Shown: positions 34,521 to 43,688 of the stretch, piece by piece | Layout of the letters: the number at the start of each line of letters is the position of its first letter | Numbering within the stretch: position 1 is the stretch's first letter | Source of the DNA: an uncultured Flavihumibacter sp. | GTDB lineage: Bacteria; Bacteroidota; Bacteroidia; Chitinophagales; Chitinophagaceae | Direction of reading: 5' to 3' | Assembly (NCBI GenBank): GCA_902168105.1 | Contig: CABHOY010000075.1 | Location: 62,001 to 126,000, forward strand | Length of the DNA: 64,000 bases | Made by a program: the position numbers and the translations under genes | Notes under the pieces: model-generated | What the model saw: only the letters and a program-made list of their open reading frames with translations | Database searches by the model: none | What the model was told of the DNA's origin: nothing

Positions 34521-35567
34521 ATGTCAGAACAATTGAGAACGATACTGTCTATCCGCTTTTCTGCCATGGGCGATGTGGCCATGACCATTCCGGTGATGCA
34601 GCAGGTCCTGGAGCAAAATCCTGACATACAGATTGTTTTTGTCTCTAATAAGAACTGGGGGGCCTTATGTGCCGGCATTCCCCGGTTGATATTCTTTCCG
34701 GCCGATCTTAAGGGCGCCCATAAAGGGTTTAAAGGGTTGTACCGCCTTTTCAAGGCTATCCGGAAGTCCTGGAAGATCGACGCTGTGGCGGACCTGCATC
34801 ATGTTTTACGTTCTCAGATCGTGCGGACCTTTTTCCGGTTAACGGGCTGTCCCGTGGCTGTGATCGACAAGGGAAGGGAAGAAAAGAAAGCCCTGGCGAG
34901 ACCGGAAGAGAAGGTATTGATGCCGCTGACCAGCACTATAGAGCGGTATGCCACCGTATTCCGCAATTTAGGGCTATCCCTGACCATTAATACAACAAAG
35001 CCACCCTTTAGCCATCAACAGCTTACAAGTGAAATAATGGCCATTACAGGGCCAAAAAAGGGGTATAAATGGATTGGATTGGCGCCCTTTGCCACCTACA
35101 AGGAGAAAACCTATCCTTTGGATAAGATGGAGGAGGTGCTGGCTACGCTGGTAAAATATCCGCAGACCAAAGTATTGTTAATGGGAGGAGGTGCTGCTGA
35201 AGTGGCACAACTGACGGCACTGGCTATTAAATATCCTGATGCTGTGGTTGTAGCGGGCCGGTTTTACCTGCCGGAAGAGATGGTTATTATCAGCAACCTG
35301 GATGTGATGATCAGTATGGATTCGGCTAATATGCACCTGGCATCCCTGTTTGGTGTGCCGGTAGTTTCTGTTTGGGGTGCGACGCATCCTTTTGCCGGGT
35401 TTATGGGATTCGGGCAGAGTGAAACGAACATTGTGCAGCTGGAAAGCCTTTCCTGCCGACCATGTTCGATATTTGGCAATAAGCCTTGTTTTAGAGGTGA
35501 CCATGCATGTATGGAGTGGATCCCGCCTTCGGCGATCGTGGATAAGGTTGTAAGAGTGGTGGAGTAA
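34521..35567 (+). CDS. Glycosyltransferase family 9 (heptosyltransferase-like)
   Basis: The 348-residue protein has the two-domain GT-B layout of ADP-heptose:LPS heptosyltransferases. An N-terminal SIRFSAMGDVAMTIPV segment (residues about 10-25) matches the family start, and a C-terminal MDSANMHLASLFGVPVVSVW segment with the conserved Asp and His matches the nucleotide-sugar site. It should add a sugar to lipopolysaccharide core on the cytoplasmic side of the inner membrane. The overlap-like spacing with DUF4254 (3 bp) implies an operon. The exact sugar and acceptor are unknown. Confidence 0.87.
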   Translation: MSEQLRTILSIRFSAMGDVAMTIPVMQQVLEQNPDIQIVFVSNKNWGALCAGIPRLIFFPADLKGAHKGFKGLYRLFKAIRKSWKIDAVADLHHVLRSQIVRTFFRLTGCPVAVIDKGREEKKALARPEEKVLMPLTSTIERYATVFRNLGLSLTINTTKPPFSHQQLTSEIMAITGPKKGYKWIGLAPFATYKEKTYPLDKMEEVLATLVKYPQTKVLLMGGGAAEVAQLTALAIKYPDAVVVAGRFYLPEEMVIISNLDVMISMDSANMHLASLFGVPVVSVWGATHPFAGFMGFGQSETNIVQLESLSCRPCSIFGNKPCFRGDHACMEWIPPSAIVDKVVRVVE

Positions 35568-35588
35568 GAAGAAAGTTTAAAACTTTTT

Positions 35589-35618
35589 TTTGTGGAATAA
35601 GAAAAAATGCTAATTTCG
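35589..35618 (+). promoter_or_regulatory. Bacteroidota-type promoter for tRNA-Gln
   Basis: TTTG (35589-35592), an 18-nt spacer and TAATTTCG (35611-35618, one base from TAnnTTTG) lie 17 bp before the tRNA. The -7 element and following bases are preserved in the inverted decayed copy near 36803-36829. Confidence 0.6.
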
Positions 35619-35634
35619 CCATCCCAAATAACGA

Positions 35635-35705
35635 TGTCCTATAGTATAATGGTAGTACAACTGATTTTGGTTCAGTTTGTCTAGGTTCGAATCCTGGTAG
35701 GACAA
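35635..35705 (+). tRNA. tRNA-Gln (anticodon TTG)
   Basis: The acceptor TGTCCTA pairs with TAGGACA, the anticodon loop TTTTGGT is in an ACTGA/TCAGT stem, and the T-arm is CTAGG-TTCGAAT-CCTGG. CCA is not encoded. A terminator follows directly. Confidence 0.95.
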
Positions 35706-35717
35706 CAACTAAATGGC

Positions 35718-35755
35718 AAAAGCCCTTGTAAGTGGATACTTACAAGGGCTTTTTC
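35718..35755 (+). terminator. Rho-independent terminator after tRNA-Gln
   Basis: A perfect 14-bp stem (35720-35733 with 35738-35751) with a GGAT loop is followed by T residues. Confidence 0.9.
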
Positions 35756-35764
35756 GTTGTATCC

Positions 35765-35968
35765 GGTGGTGATGCGCAAATGTGTGAATCCAATGGTCGG
35801 TGCCTGGGATAACAATTATGAGATCCATGTAGTTGACGCCCAGGAGTACAGGAACGAATTCCAAAGTTGATACCTGGGTTATAAACGGTGAATATCGTGA
35901 TTGACGCCCAACGCTACAGGCACCGACTCCATGGTTGGCCACGGGTTACAAACATCGAACGTCCGGGG
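35765..35968. repeat. Three degenerate 68-bp tandem repeats
   Basis: Units start near 35765, 35833 and 35901. The last two share TTGACGCCCA near their starts, TACAGG 6-8 bases later, and a GGTTA(T/C)AAAC end; the first is more diverged but keeps the TGCCTGGGATAACA-like part. No protein frame is conserved across the units. Together with a following palindrome-rich stretch (CCGGGGGAAATAATCCCC region) this fills the spacer before the thioesterase gene. Confidence 0.65.
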
Positions 35969-36146
35969 GAAATAATCCCCAATCCCGGACTAACTCCTAA
36001 TCCCGGGTTACGAACCCAGGGCTACAAAAAGGCGACTTCTGACGGAGTCGTGAGCAGAGATCGTAGTTTAAGAATTGATTAGCAATTTGTGGCATTGTGT
36101 TTTAATTTTGCACCCATATCCGGGGACGGCAAAATTATTTGAGCAA

Positions 36147-36539
36147 ATGAACTTTTATACGCGTAAATGGGTGAAACCAGAGGATCTGAATGCACATGGA
36201 ACATTATTTGGCGGTAGTCTGCTGCGGTGGATCGATGAAGAGGCGGCTATTTATTCCATCATTCAATTGGGTACAAACAGGTGTGTGACGAAATACATGT
36301 CTGAGATCAACTTTATCAACTCTGCAAAGCAGGGAGATATTGTAGAGTTGGGGATCAAGGCGACTCATTTCGGAAGGACTTCTTTAACACTTACCTGCCA
36401 GGTAAGAAATAAAATTACCCAGAAAACGATCCTTACTGTTGATAAGATGGTATTTGTAAGTGTGGATGAGAATGGTACGCCTGCGCCACATGGTCGTACG
36501 CAGATCACTTATACTGACGAACGGTTGAGAGAGGATTGA
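36147..36539 (+). CDS. Acyl-CoA thioesterase, hotdog fold
   Basis: With the ATG at 36147 the protein has 130 residues and starts MNFYTRKWVKPEDLNAHGTL. The segment HGTLFGGSLLRWIDEEAAI is the typical hotdog helix of YciA-type thioesterases, with the conserved Gly-Gly and the Asp of the active site. It should hydrolyse acyl-CoA to free acid and CoA in the cytoplasm. A TAATTTTG (-7, 36103-36110) lies upstream. The last codons and stop are duplicated in an 86-bp tandem repeat, and the gene sits inside an inverted duplication of the tRNA-Gln unit. Confidence 0.87.
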   Translation: MNFYTRKWVKPEDLNAHGTLFGGSLLRWIDEEAAIYSIIQLGTNRCVTKYMSEINFINSAKQGDIVELGIKATHFGRTSLTLTCQVRNKITQKTILTVDKMVFVSVDENGTPAPHGRTQITYTDERLRED

Positions 36540-36682
36540 TCTTATTTATAAAGAAAGGTATATTCAAAATAGACGAACGTTGCAAGGTTGTCATAAATAC
36601 TGACTACGTCTGAGAGGGGATTGAGCCTACTTATTAATGAACGTGTATTCTGAAACAGACGAACGTTATCAAGTTTATCATA
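36511..36682. repeat. 86-bp tandem duplication covering the thioesterase 3' end
   Basis: Copy 1 (36511-36596) and copy 2 (36597-36682) share ATACTGAC at the start, GAGAGG(GG)ATTGA around the stop codon, and AGACGAACGTT with a following GTCATAA or ATCATAA at the end. Copy 1 contains the last nine codons of the thioesterase, so the duplication copied the 3' end of the gene plus downstream spacer. Confidence 0.75.
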
Positions 36683-36685
36683 ACG

Positions 36686-36720
36686 AAAAAGCCCTTGTAA
36701 GTGAATATCTATAAGGCTTG
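36686..36720 (-). repeat. Decayed copy of the tRNA-Gln terminator
   Basis: The segment carries AAAAAGCCCTTGTAAGT as in the intact terminator (35718-35755), but the other stem half has lost pairing. It is the terminator of the inverted tRNA-Gln copy that follows on the plus-strand numbering. Confidence 0.7.
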
Positions 36721-36731
36721 CGAATTAACGG

Positions 36732-36802
36732 TTGTCCTATCAGGATTCGAACCTGGACAAACTGAACCAAAATCAGTTGTACTACCATTATACTATGGCA
36801 CA
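36732..36802 (-). pseudogene. Decayed inverted copy of tRNA-Gln
   Basis: On the minus strand this 71-nt segment matches tRNA-Gln(TTG) at 35635-35705 over nearly its full length, and keeps the anticodon arm and D-arm unchanged. The acceptor stem (TGTGCCA with TAGGACA) has two mismatches, and the outer T-stem pair is a C-A mismatch, so it is unlikely to work. The upstream -7-like element and the downstream terminator are also present in inverted, decayed form. Confidence 0.8.
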
Positions 36803-36970
36803 TTGTTATTGGGTATCGTGAAATTAGTATAAAAAATGAATAAGGTCCTAAGAATCACATACATGGATGCCGACATTATCGGCGTACATAATAGAAAGGA
36901 TAATACATCAAAATAAACGAGCTTCTTAAGCATTACTTATATGATCGCCTGTCACGGCAGGTATCCAAAT

Positions 36971-37012
36971 AAAAGGAGCCTGTATCATACTTGATACAGG
37001 CTCCTTTTATTT
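36971..37012. terminator. Perfect 17-bp hairpin terminator
   Basis: AAAAGGAGCCTGTATCA (36971-36987) pairs perfectly with 36992-37008 around a 4-nt loop, and is flanked by A-rich and T-rich tracts. It is the terminator of the convergent acyltransferase gene and acts in both directions. Confidence 0.9.
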
Positions 37013-37032
37013 TTATTTCAATGTATTATTTC

Positions 37033-38034
37033 TCAGGAAGCCGCCAGGACCGGAGCTTTCTTCCGTTGGCCATAAGAGATCTTGTTTGAAATTTCGCTGA
37101 ACGGCCGTTCAATATATTTCCAGAAAATCACGCCAAGAACGAGGCAGGTGACCAGGGTGATACTGAACAATATAATAGCAAATTCCGGCTTCACATATCT
37201 GGAGGTGAGATTGATGAGTTTAACACCTATCGGGAAGTGTATCAGGTACACAGAATATGATATCTCTCCCAGGAAGTCAAAGGCCTTATGTACCTTACCG
37301 GTGTACAATAAAATAACAAGTATTGTAAACGCAGCTGCTATTGTAGGCGCGGCGCCATTGAAGATGAAACAGAACACGGTTATTGCAGCAATACAGCCCA
37401 TTTCAAACCAGCTTTTTCCTTGTCTCATGTAAATCAGATAACCGGCGATACCGATTATGAAATATAACAGATGCTGGAACAGGTCGAGGTATTTGACAAC
37501 AGGCGTTTGACTGATGAGCATAAACAGCGGAATGCTTATGGCCAATGTCAGCCTGGGATACTTTTGCAGTACAACGAAGTACAGACCAATGAAAAGGTAA
37601 TACTGTGCTTCTACTTTCAACGTCCAGAATACAGGGTTGCTATCGGGATAATGCAGGTAGAACAGGCTCTGGAAAATAGAGGTGAATGTTTCAGGGAATG
37701 GTATATGCTTAACTACATTGGACGCTGCCAATATAACGAGCGTAAGCGCCAGTGCGATCAGATATGGCGGATGAAGACGCATCGCCCGTTTCAACAGGAA
37801 TTTCCCATAGTATTTTATCTGGTAACCTGCTTTATCAAGACTTAAGGGAATAACAAAACCAGATATTACGAAGAAGATCTGCACGCCGTATTTGCCATAT
37901 TCATGAAATGCATCGAACATACCGCTCAAGGCGTTACCTTCAGAAAAGGGATTTCCAAAATGACAAAAGCACACAAGCAGTACAGCCAGCCCTCTTAAGA
38001 AGCTAAGACTTTCAACTTTTCTTTTAGTTTCCAT
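37033..38034 (-). CDS. Acyltransferase 3 family membrane protein
   Basis: The 333-residue protein has about ten transmembrane segments and the family's N-terminal pattern of an Arg, a hydrophobic helix and His (LRGLAVLLVCFCHF), followed by FFVISGFVI. Such OafA-type proteins move acetyl or other acyl groups onto surface sugars or lipids from the cytoplasmic side. The C-terminus is short and charged with no extra SGNH domain. A likely promoter (TTTG/TATATTTA on the minus strand) lies at 38074-38102. Substrate unknown. Confidence 0.87.
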   Translation of the reverse strand: METKRKVESLSFLRGLAVLLVCFCHFGNPFSEGNALSGMFDAFHEYGKYGVQIFFVISGFVIPLSLDKAGYQIKYYGKFLLKRAMRLHPPYLIALALTLVILAASNVVKHIPFPETFTSIFQSLFYLHYPDSNPVFWTLKVEAQYYLFIGLYFVVLQKYPRLTLAISIPLFMLISQTPVVKYLDLFQHLLYFIIGIAGYLIYMRQGKSWFEMGCIAAITVFCFIFNGAAPTIAAAFTILVILLYTGKVHKAFDFLGEISYSVYLIHFPIGVKLINLTSRYVKPEFAIILFSITLVTCLVLGVIFWKYIERPFSEISNKISYGQRKKAPVLAAS

Positions 38035-38380
38035 AAATTGTTTTTCGGTAGGAGTACAGTTAAAATGTAGCTGTAAATATACTCTTTTTAAGACTTTACA
38101 AATTGTGGAAATATTACTTATAATAGTAGTCCTGATGCAATCTGCTAAGTATTAATTACGTATCTGAAGGCAATAACGGTTGATCCAATAATCCGCTGCA
38201 AGACAATCAATGATATGTCAGTGGCTTGCATTATTAAACGTCTTAAGAACAATTTGAAGTTATATTGGATGCTATGAATGATGGAACGCTGGGTTAAATA
38301 GTTAAGGCAGCATCATATTGGCAGGTGCCGGGAATAGGTCCTTCCGGGGCAGCGTGCAGTTGAATGAGGCGGGAGAAAGA
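38035..38380. other. Intergenic stretch without visible genes
   Basis: Apart from the minus-strand promoter-like sequence for the acyltransferase at 38074-38102 (TTTG, 17 nt, TATATTTA), I see no gene, RNA or repeat in this stretch. Confidence 0.4.
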
Positions 38381-39040
38381 TTAGGCTTTTTCCAGTACGC
38401 TTCCTTTCAGGAAATTCATCTTCACAAAGGAGGCGGTTTCTTCAAAGCCCGCGTCCAGCCATTGTTGTTTACATTGAGGATTGGCGTACAATATCTTCAG
38501 CGGGCGTTGTTTTTTGCGCAGGCTTTCTTCTACCTTACCAATGAATTCCTCCATGATGATATGATCAAACGGGTTGAAGAGGAATATGACGCCGACTGTT
38601 TCCGGAATGGTATAAACACGTGCATCCTGGCAGGCAAGATTGATACTGATATGCTGGTAGCGGTTATACAGGATATCCCGCATTTCTATGGCTGCATTAT
38701 AGAGTCTGGGGGAAAGGTCTATGCCGATGAGATCCGTAAATCCGTAGGCGGCTCCCATTGCCAATACGCGTCCTCTGCCGCAACCAACGTCCAGCAGGGT
38801 AGTGGTCAGGTCGTAAGGCTGGAGCTGATCGAATAGCCAGGTAGCGGAGTAGTAATTAACCGGTTCATACATGGCGATATGTTTCCGGTCTTCTTTGGAA
38901 ACATCAGCCTTAAGGTTGTCTGTGCCAATGGTCCGGATGCCATATTTCCTCTCTCCCCGGATCTCATGCCTGATAATGAAAACGGCGAGACCCAATCCCC
39001 AGTGCCATCCAACGTATAAAAAATATAACAGGTATCTCAT
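38381..39040 (-). CDS. Class I SAM-dependent methyltransferase
   Basis: The 219-residue protein starts with a short hydrophobic segment (residues about 1-22, YLLYFLYVGWHWGLGLAVFI) that may be a membrane anchor. The methyltransferase core then has motif I LLDVGCGRGRVL (about 82-93), an acidic end of strand two in LIGIDLS, and a FLFNPFDHIIME segment as motif IV. It should transfer a methyl group from S-adenosylmethionine. The target is unknown. No neighbour on its strand is close enough for a clear operon. Confidence 0.82.
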   Translation of the reverse strand: MRYLLYFLYVGWHWGLGLAVFIIRHEIRGERKYGIRTIGTDNLKADVSKEDRKHIAMYEPVNYYSATWLFDQLQPYDLTTTLLDVGCGRGRVLAMGAAYGFTDLIGIDLSPRLYNAAIEMRDILYNRYQHISINLACQDARVYTIPETVGVIFLFNPFDHIIMEEFIGKVEESLRKKQRPLKILYANPQCKQQWLDAGFEETASFVKMNFLKGSVLEKA

Positions 39041-39420
39041 AAAAACATATTGGTACGCTTAGACTACAGGGAATGATTACCTATTCAGGATTGTAGAGCT
39101 TAAGGCTGTAAAATCGTAATATAAGTAATTTATGTGAGATGAGGTCGTGGGCAATTAGTACTGGCTGGTGGCGGTTATTGCAAGGAGCCGGGCAATTGGT
39201 AGTGGTTGGTTACCATTGGTACAAACAGAAGTAATGCGGCTCAGATCTTCCCCGAAGGGAAAAATATACGTTACGGGATATCTACGCCTGCCACGTGACC
39301 TCGCTATGATGGGCAGATGGTAGAAACGTACCCGTATTATGGAAGTAAGTCGCTTTAAAGCAAAAAGCCGCCCACACGTGGCGGACAGCTTTTTTATAAT
39401 TTGTATAAAGTTATATACGG
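39041..39420. other. Intergenic stretch with a short direct repeat
   Basis: I see no gene. A 42-bp-spaced imperfect direct repeat begins GGGCAATT at about 39149 and 39191. The end holds the terC terminator. Confidence 0.4.
39362..39397 (-). terminator. Terminator of the TerC gene
   Basis: An imperfect GC-rich hairpin (GCCGCC with GGCGG, one bulge) is flanked by A-rich and T-rich tracts on both sides, just past the TerC stop. Confidence 0.65.
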
Positions 39421-40218
39421 TTATTCTTTCAGTCTTGGCTGGTGTAACTTCACCGGTTTGCCGGACTTAGACTTCATTTTCAGGTTCAGCATTTCTATGA
39501 AGACAGAAAATGCCATTGCGAAATAGATATATCCTTTCGGGATATGTTGTTCAAAGCTTTCCGCGATCAGCGATACACCGATAAGTAACAGGAAGGACAA
39601 TGCCAGCATTTTTACCGTCGGATGTTTGTCAACGAAGTTGCTGATGCCTTCGGATGCCAACACCATTACGCCTACAGCGATGATCACTGCAACGATCATG
39701 ATCTGGATATGGTCGGCCATACCGACTGCGGTAATGACAGAGTCCAGGGAAAAGACGATGTCCAGCAGTAAGATCTGAATGATGGTTTGGGTAAAGCTGA
39801 CAGGTTTTGGATTTGCTTCCAGGTGCTCTCCGCCTTCCAACTTTTCATGTATCTCGGCGGTACTTTTATAGATCAGGAAGAGGCCCCCGATGAGCAGGAT
39901 AAGGTCACGTCCGGAAATGGCGGTAGCTTCCAGCCATTTCTCGTTTTGGATACCTATCCATTCCCCTACGTTGAACAGGGTGGTTGTCAGGGACATGATC
40001 CAGCTGATGGATAACAGGAGCAGTATGCGGACGAACATGGCGAGGGTCAATCCCAGTCTGCGGGCCTTTTTTTGCTTCGTTGCCGGCAGTTTACCCGCCA
40101 TGATAGAGATAAAAACGATGTTATCAATTCCAAGTACTATTTCAAGTACGCTTAAGGTTAAAAGGCTGATCAATGAATCTACTGTAAACAGGCCTTCTGC
40201 GGAAAATAAATCTCCCAT
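39421..40218 (-). CDS. TerC family integral membrane protein
   Basis: The 265-residue protein has about seven transmembrane helices. The family motifs are LEIVLGIDNIVFISI near residue 30 and the later repeat LLLDIVFSLDSVITAVGM near residue 150, each with the acidic residues thought to bind metal. TerC/Alx proteins are linked to manganese export and protection of membrane-protein folding, and to tellurite resistance in some loci. There are no ter genes around it, so a metal-homeostasis role is more likely than tellurite resistance. Confidence 0.88.
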   Translation of the reverse strand: MGDLFSAEGLFTVDSLISLLTLSVLEIVLGIDNIVFISIMAGKLPATKQKKARRLGLTLAMFVRILLLLSISWIMSLTTTLFNVGEWIGIQNEKWLEATAISGRDLILLIGGLFLIYKSTAEIHEKLEGGEHLEANPKPVSFTQTIIQILLLDIVFSLDSVITAVGMADHIQIMIVAVIIAVGVMVLASEGISNFVDKHPTVKMLALSFLLLIGVSLIAESFEQHIPKGYIYFAMAFSVFIEMLNLKMKSKSGKPVKLHQPRLKE

Positions 40219-40474
40219 GATTAATGTGCATTATAGGTTTGATGGCGCAATCTTACAATTTTTTAAGCTGATCACGAAGTTTATTGACAAATTGGCGATG
40301 TCAGCCGTTAGCGTATAAACGGAATTTCCTTGATGGGCATGCTTTTCCGCGATACTATAATTTAGGGTATCACAAAATCTGCGCCACTGCTGCGGTGAAC
40401 TTTAGTGGGGAAAAAAGGAGGAAAAGCGGCGTTAATTGGATACTTTTGTTAAAGTAACCCTTGTTAGACGACAT

Positions 40475-41173
40475 ATGAATATAAAAGTAATTGCCTTTGA
40501 TGCGGATGATACATTGTGGATAAACGAACCCTATTTCCGCGAAACCGAAGCAGCGTTTTGCCAACTGATGGAAAGTTATCTACCTCAGCATACAGCAGCG
40601 CGTGAACTACTTCAGACTGAGATCAAAAATCTTTCCCTGTACGGTTATGGTATAAAAGGATTTATCCTGTCGATGATAGAAACAGCATTGGCGATATCCA
40701 ATAATACTATCGACATCCGTGCTGTTGAAAAGATCATTGATTTTGGTAAGGACCTACTGGCCAGACCGGTAGAAGTACTGGAAGGTGTTCCCGATGTATT
40801 GTCAGCCCTGAAAGATAATTACCGGTTGGTGGTGGCTACCAAAGGCGATCTGCTGGACCAGGAGCGTAAATTACGTAACTCCGGTGTTCTGCATTTCTTT
40901 CATCATGTGGAAGTGATGTCGGATAAACAGGAAGGAGACTACAGGAAGTTATTAAAACATCTTGATATTAAACCCGAACAGTTCCTGATGATCGGTAATT
41001 CGTTAAAGTCGGATGTGTTGCCGGTACTGGGCATCGGTGGTCATGCTGTGCATATCCCGTTTCACACTACCTGGGAACATGAACATGTAGACATACATAT
41101 TGATAACCCTAACTTCAGACAGATAGAGCATATTTCCGAAATACTGCCTTTGCTGTATGCTATGTATTCCTAA
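40475..41173 (+). CDS. HAD family hydrolase
   Basis: With the ATG at 40475 the protein has 232 residues and starts MNIKVIAFDADDTLW. The nucleophile Asp9 and acid Asp11 of HAD motif I are visible. Motif II is the Thr of VVATKGD, Lys is provided by the DKQEGDYRKLL segment, and motif IV is MIGNSLKSDV. A helical cap lies between motifs I and II. It is a phosphatase-type enzyme of the cytoplasm with unknown substrate. A perfect -7 element TACTTTTG (40441-40448) lies 26 bp before the ATG. Confidence 0.87.
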   Translation: MNIKVIAFDADDTLWINEPYFRETEAAFCQLMESYLPQHTAARELLQTEIKNLSLYGYGIKGFILSMIETALAISNNTIDIRAVEKIIDFGKDLLARPVEVLEGVPDVLSALKDNYRLVVATKGDLLDQERKLRNSGVLHFFHHVEVMSDKQEGDYRKLLKHLDIKPEQFLMIGNSLKSDVLPVLGIGGHAVHIPFHTTWEHEHVDIHIDNPNFRQIEHISEILPLLYAMYS

Positions 41174-41323
41174 ATGGGATAACTACTTTTTATTGATTCT
41201 CCATCCTATACTGTCCCAGTACCAGCGGGACTTTTGATGCTTATTTATTAAGCAGGATTTACTATTTTGTACCCCACGTTAGAATTCCATATTTTTCACT
41301 ACAGGTCAATAAACTTTTAAACA

Positions 41324-43672
41324 TTGAGACTCACGCTGTCTGCTATTTTTATTTTGATCAGCTGTATGGTATATGCACAGCATCCTGACTGGAAAGGACG
41401 CTGGATCACCAATACAGAAGACACCACCGCTACGAAGGCTCCTTATTTCAGAAAGACATTCAGGCTTAAAGCGAATGTAGCCAGTGCCACTGCCTATGTT
41501 GCAGGTGTAGGATATCATATCGTATATGTGAACGGTAAACCCGTTACCAGTGCCGTACTTGAACAGGCATATACCCGTTATGATAAACGCCTTTTATACA
41601 AGGTGTACGACGTTACCGCGCTATTATCAAAAGTTAATGCCAATACACAAAGCATTGCCGCAGAATTGGGTAATGGCTGGTATAATATCCAGTCGCACGC
41701 TGTATGGGGCTTTCAGAATGCTCCCTGGAGAAAGACGCCTCGTCTGCTGTTAGACCTCGTTGTAAAATACACCGATGGTTCCAGTGAAACCATTGCCACT
41801 GACGATAGCTGGAAATGCGCTACCGGTCCAAGTCAGTTCAACTGTTTGTATTCGGGAGAAATATACGATGCCCGTCAGGAAGTACCCGGATGGAATACGC
41901 CGGCATTCAATGATTCCCGTTGGGCGAATGCTTTAACAACATCTTCTCCCGGAGGTAAATTGCATGAGCAGATAATGCCATCTATTAAAGTGATCCGCCG
42001 TATCAAACCTGTATCTGTAAAGAAACTTAGTAATGGCAGATATCTTTTTGACATGGGACAAAACTTTGCAGGCGTAGCTACGCTGAATGTAAGCGGTAAG
42101 GCCGGTACCAAAGTGACGATGTATTACGGAGAAGTTTTGAAGGACGGAGAGCTGGACATGAAACATAATACGGAACATATGCGTAGTATGCCTGGTGAGT
42201 TGCGTTTCCAGACGGATGTGTACTATCTGAAAGGTGTAGGCAAAGAGACCTTTACGCCCCGTTTTGTATATCATGGTTTCCAGTATGTACAGGTAGAAAC
42301 TGACAAGCCGCTTGCCCTGGACATCCGCTCCCTGGAGGGTTTATTTTACAGTACGGCCTTTGAGGAAGCTGGTCATTTCACCAGCTCTGATACTATGGTG
42401 AATAAATTGTATGCTGCTGCGCGCCAGTCTTATCGCAGTAACTTCTTAAGCATTCCTACTGATTGTCCGCAACGCGAAAAGAATGGCTGGACGGCAGATG
42501 CGCATATCTCAACAGAAGTAGGTCTCTGGAATTACAAAGCTGCTGAAGGTTATCGCAAATGGTTGGATGATGTAAGTGATGCTCAGTTACCAAGCGGTAC
42601 CATGCCTGGTATTGCGCCTTCCAATGGCTGGGGGTATGATCAGCCGGGTACTGAAGAACACACCTTTGGGCCTGCCTGGGGCAGTGCGCTTAGTTATGTA
42701 ACCTGGTATATGTATCTCTACAACGATGATACTGCTTTAGTGCAGAAGCATTACGATGCGATCAAAAAGTACACTGATGTTGTAGCTAAACAAGCGCAGG
42801 GTTATCTTTTCAAGTGGGGGCTTGATGATTGGATGTCGCTGGTAAAAACGCCTACTACTTTTACCTCTACTGCATACTTTTATACTGATGCTATTCTTGT
42901 CGCCAAGATGGCGCGTGTGCTAGGTAACAAGGCCGATGAGGCTACCTATACCAAACTTGCGGACAGCATCCGTACTAACTTTAACCGCACTTTCTTTGAT
43001 CCTGTTACCGGTCACTATAAAGATAGTACCATGACGGCATTGAGCGCTGCTGTCTTCCATGACTTAGCTTCTCCTGCTGCCGCTACGACCGCTGCATCTC
43101 AACTGGCGGCTAAAGTACAGCGTAGTAACTATCATGCTGACTTTGGCGTAATGGGTACGAAGTATGTTTTGCCGGTCCTCAGTGAGTATGGTTATGCTGA
43201 TATCGCTTTCCGTATGTTAACTGACACGGGTTATGCTGGTTGGGGGCATTGGATCGCTAATGGCGCTACTACTTTGTTTGAAGACTGGCCGGGTGAGTTA
43301 TCGCATAATCATATCTTCTTTGGTGATTACTGCGCGTGGTTCTATAAAACTTTAGCGGGGATTCGTCCGGATGAGCAAGCGCCAGGGTTCAAACATTTCT
43401 TTATACAGCCTGCTTTTGTGAAGCAATTGAATTTTGTGAAAGCGGATTATGAGAGTCGTTACGGGGTGATTAAATCAGAATGGCGGCGGGATAAGGATGA
43501 GATCCGGCTTTCGTTTGAAGTACCGGCAGGAACGACGGCAACGTTGCGTTTGCCGGCGGGGATGTTCGGTTCTGCGGTGTATAAAGGAACGAGGCGGGGG
43601 AGTAGTTATCAAGAGGAGTTTGAGGTAGTGCTGAAAGAAGGAAAGCATAGTTTATATTTTCAACCGAAGTGA
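41324..43672 (+). CDS. Alpha-L-rhamnosidase, glycoside hydrolase family 78
   Basis: The 782-residue secreted enzyme starts at a TTG with a signal peptide (MRLTLSAIFILISCMVYAQ). The N-terminal beta-sandwich domains with WKGRWIT and AYVAGVGYHIVYVNGK segments lead to the catalytic (alpha/alpha)6 barrel. The barrel has the GH78 hallmark DCPQREKNGWTADAHIS (about residues 381-397) with its acidic residues and FEDWPGELSHNH later. It should release terminal alpha-L-rhamnose from plant or microbial glycans in the periplasm. It is not beside a SusCD pair, so it appears to be a lone gene. A terminator follows. Confidence 0.9.
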   Translation: MRLTLSAIFILISCMVYAQHPDWKGRWITNTEDTTATKAPYFRKTFRLKANVASATAYVAGVGYHIVYVNGKPVTSAVLEQAYTRYDKRLLYKVYDVTALLSKVNANTQSIAAELGNGWYNIQSHAVWGFQNAPWRKTPRLLLDLVVKYTDGSSETIATDDSWKCATGPSQFNCLYSGEIYDARQEVPGWNTPAFNDSRWANALTTSSPGGKLHEQIMPSIKVIRRIKPVSVKKLSNGRYLFDMGQNFAGVATLNVSGKAGTKVTMYYGEVLKDGELDMKHNTEHMRSMPGELRFQTDVYYLKGVGKETFTPRFVYHGFQYVQVETDKPLALDIRSLEGLFYSTAFEEAGHFTSSDTMVNKLYAAARQSYRSNFLSIPTDCPQREKNGWTADAHISTEVGLWNYKAAEGYRKWLDDVSDAQLPSGTMPGIAPSNGWGYDQPGTEEHTFGPAWGSALSYVTWYMYLYNDDTALVQKHYDAIKKYTDVVAKQAQGYLFKWGLDDWMSLVKTPTTFTSTAYFYTDAILVAKMARVLGNKADEATYTKLADSIRTNFNRTFFDPVTGHYKDSTMTALSAAVFHDLASPAAATTAASQLAAKVQRSNYHADFGVMGTKYVLPVLSEYGYADIAFRMLTDTGYAGWGHWIANGATTLFEDWPGELSHNHIFFGDYCAWFYKTLAGIRPDEQAPGFKHFFIQPAFVKQLNFVKADYESRYGVIKSEWRRDKDEIRLSFEVPAGTTATLRLPAGMFGSAVYKGTRRGSSYQEEFEVVLKEGKHSLYFQPK

Positions 43673-43688
43673 TTTTATTTTGTTTTGG

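Noticed and set aside
39421..40218. TerC as part of a tellurite/phage-defence ter cluster
   Set aside because: No terA, terB, terD or terZ genes are present around it; lone TerC proteins are common.
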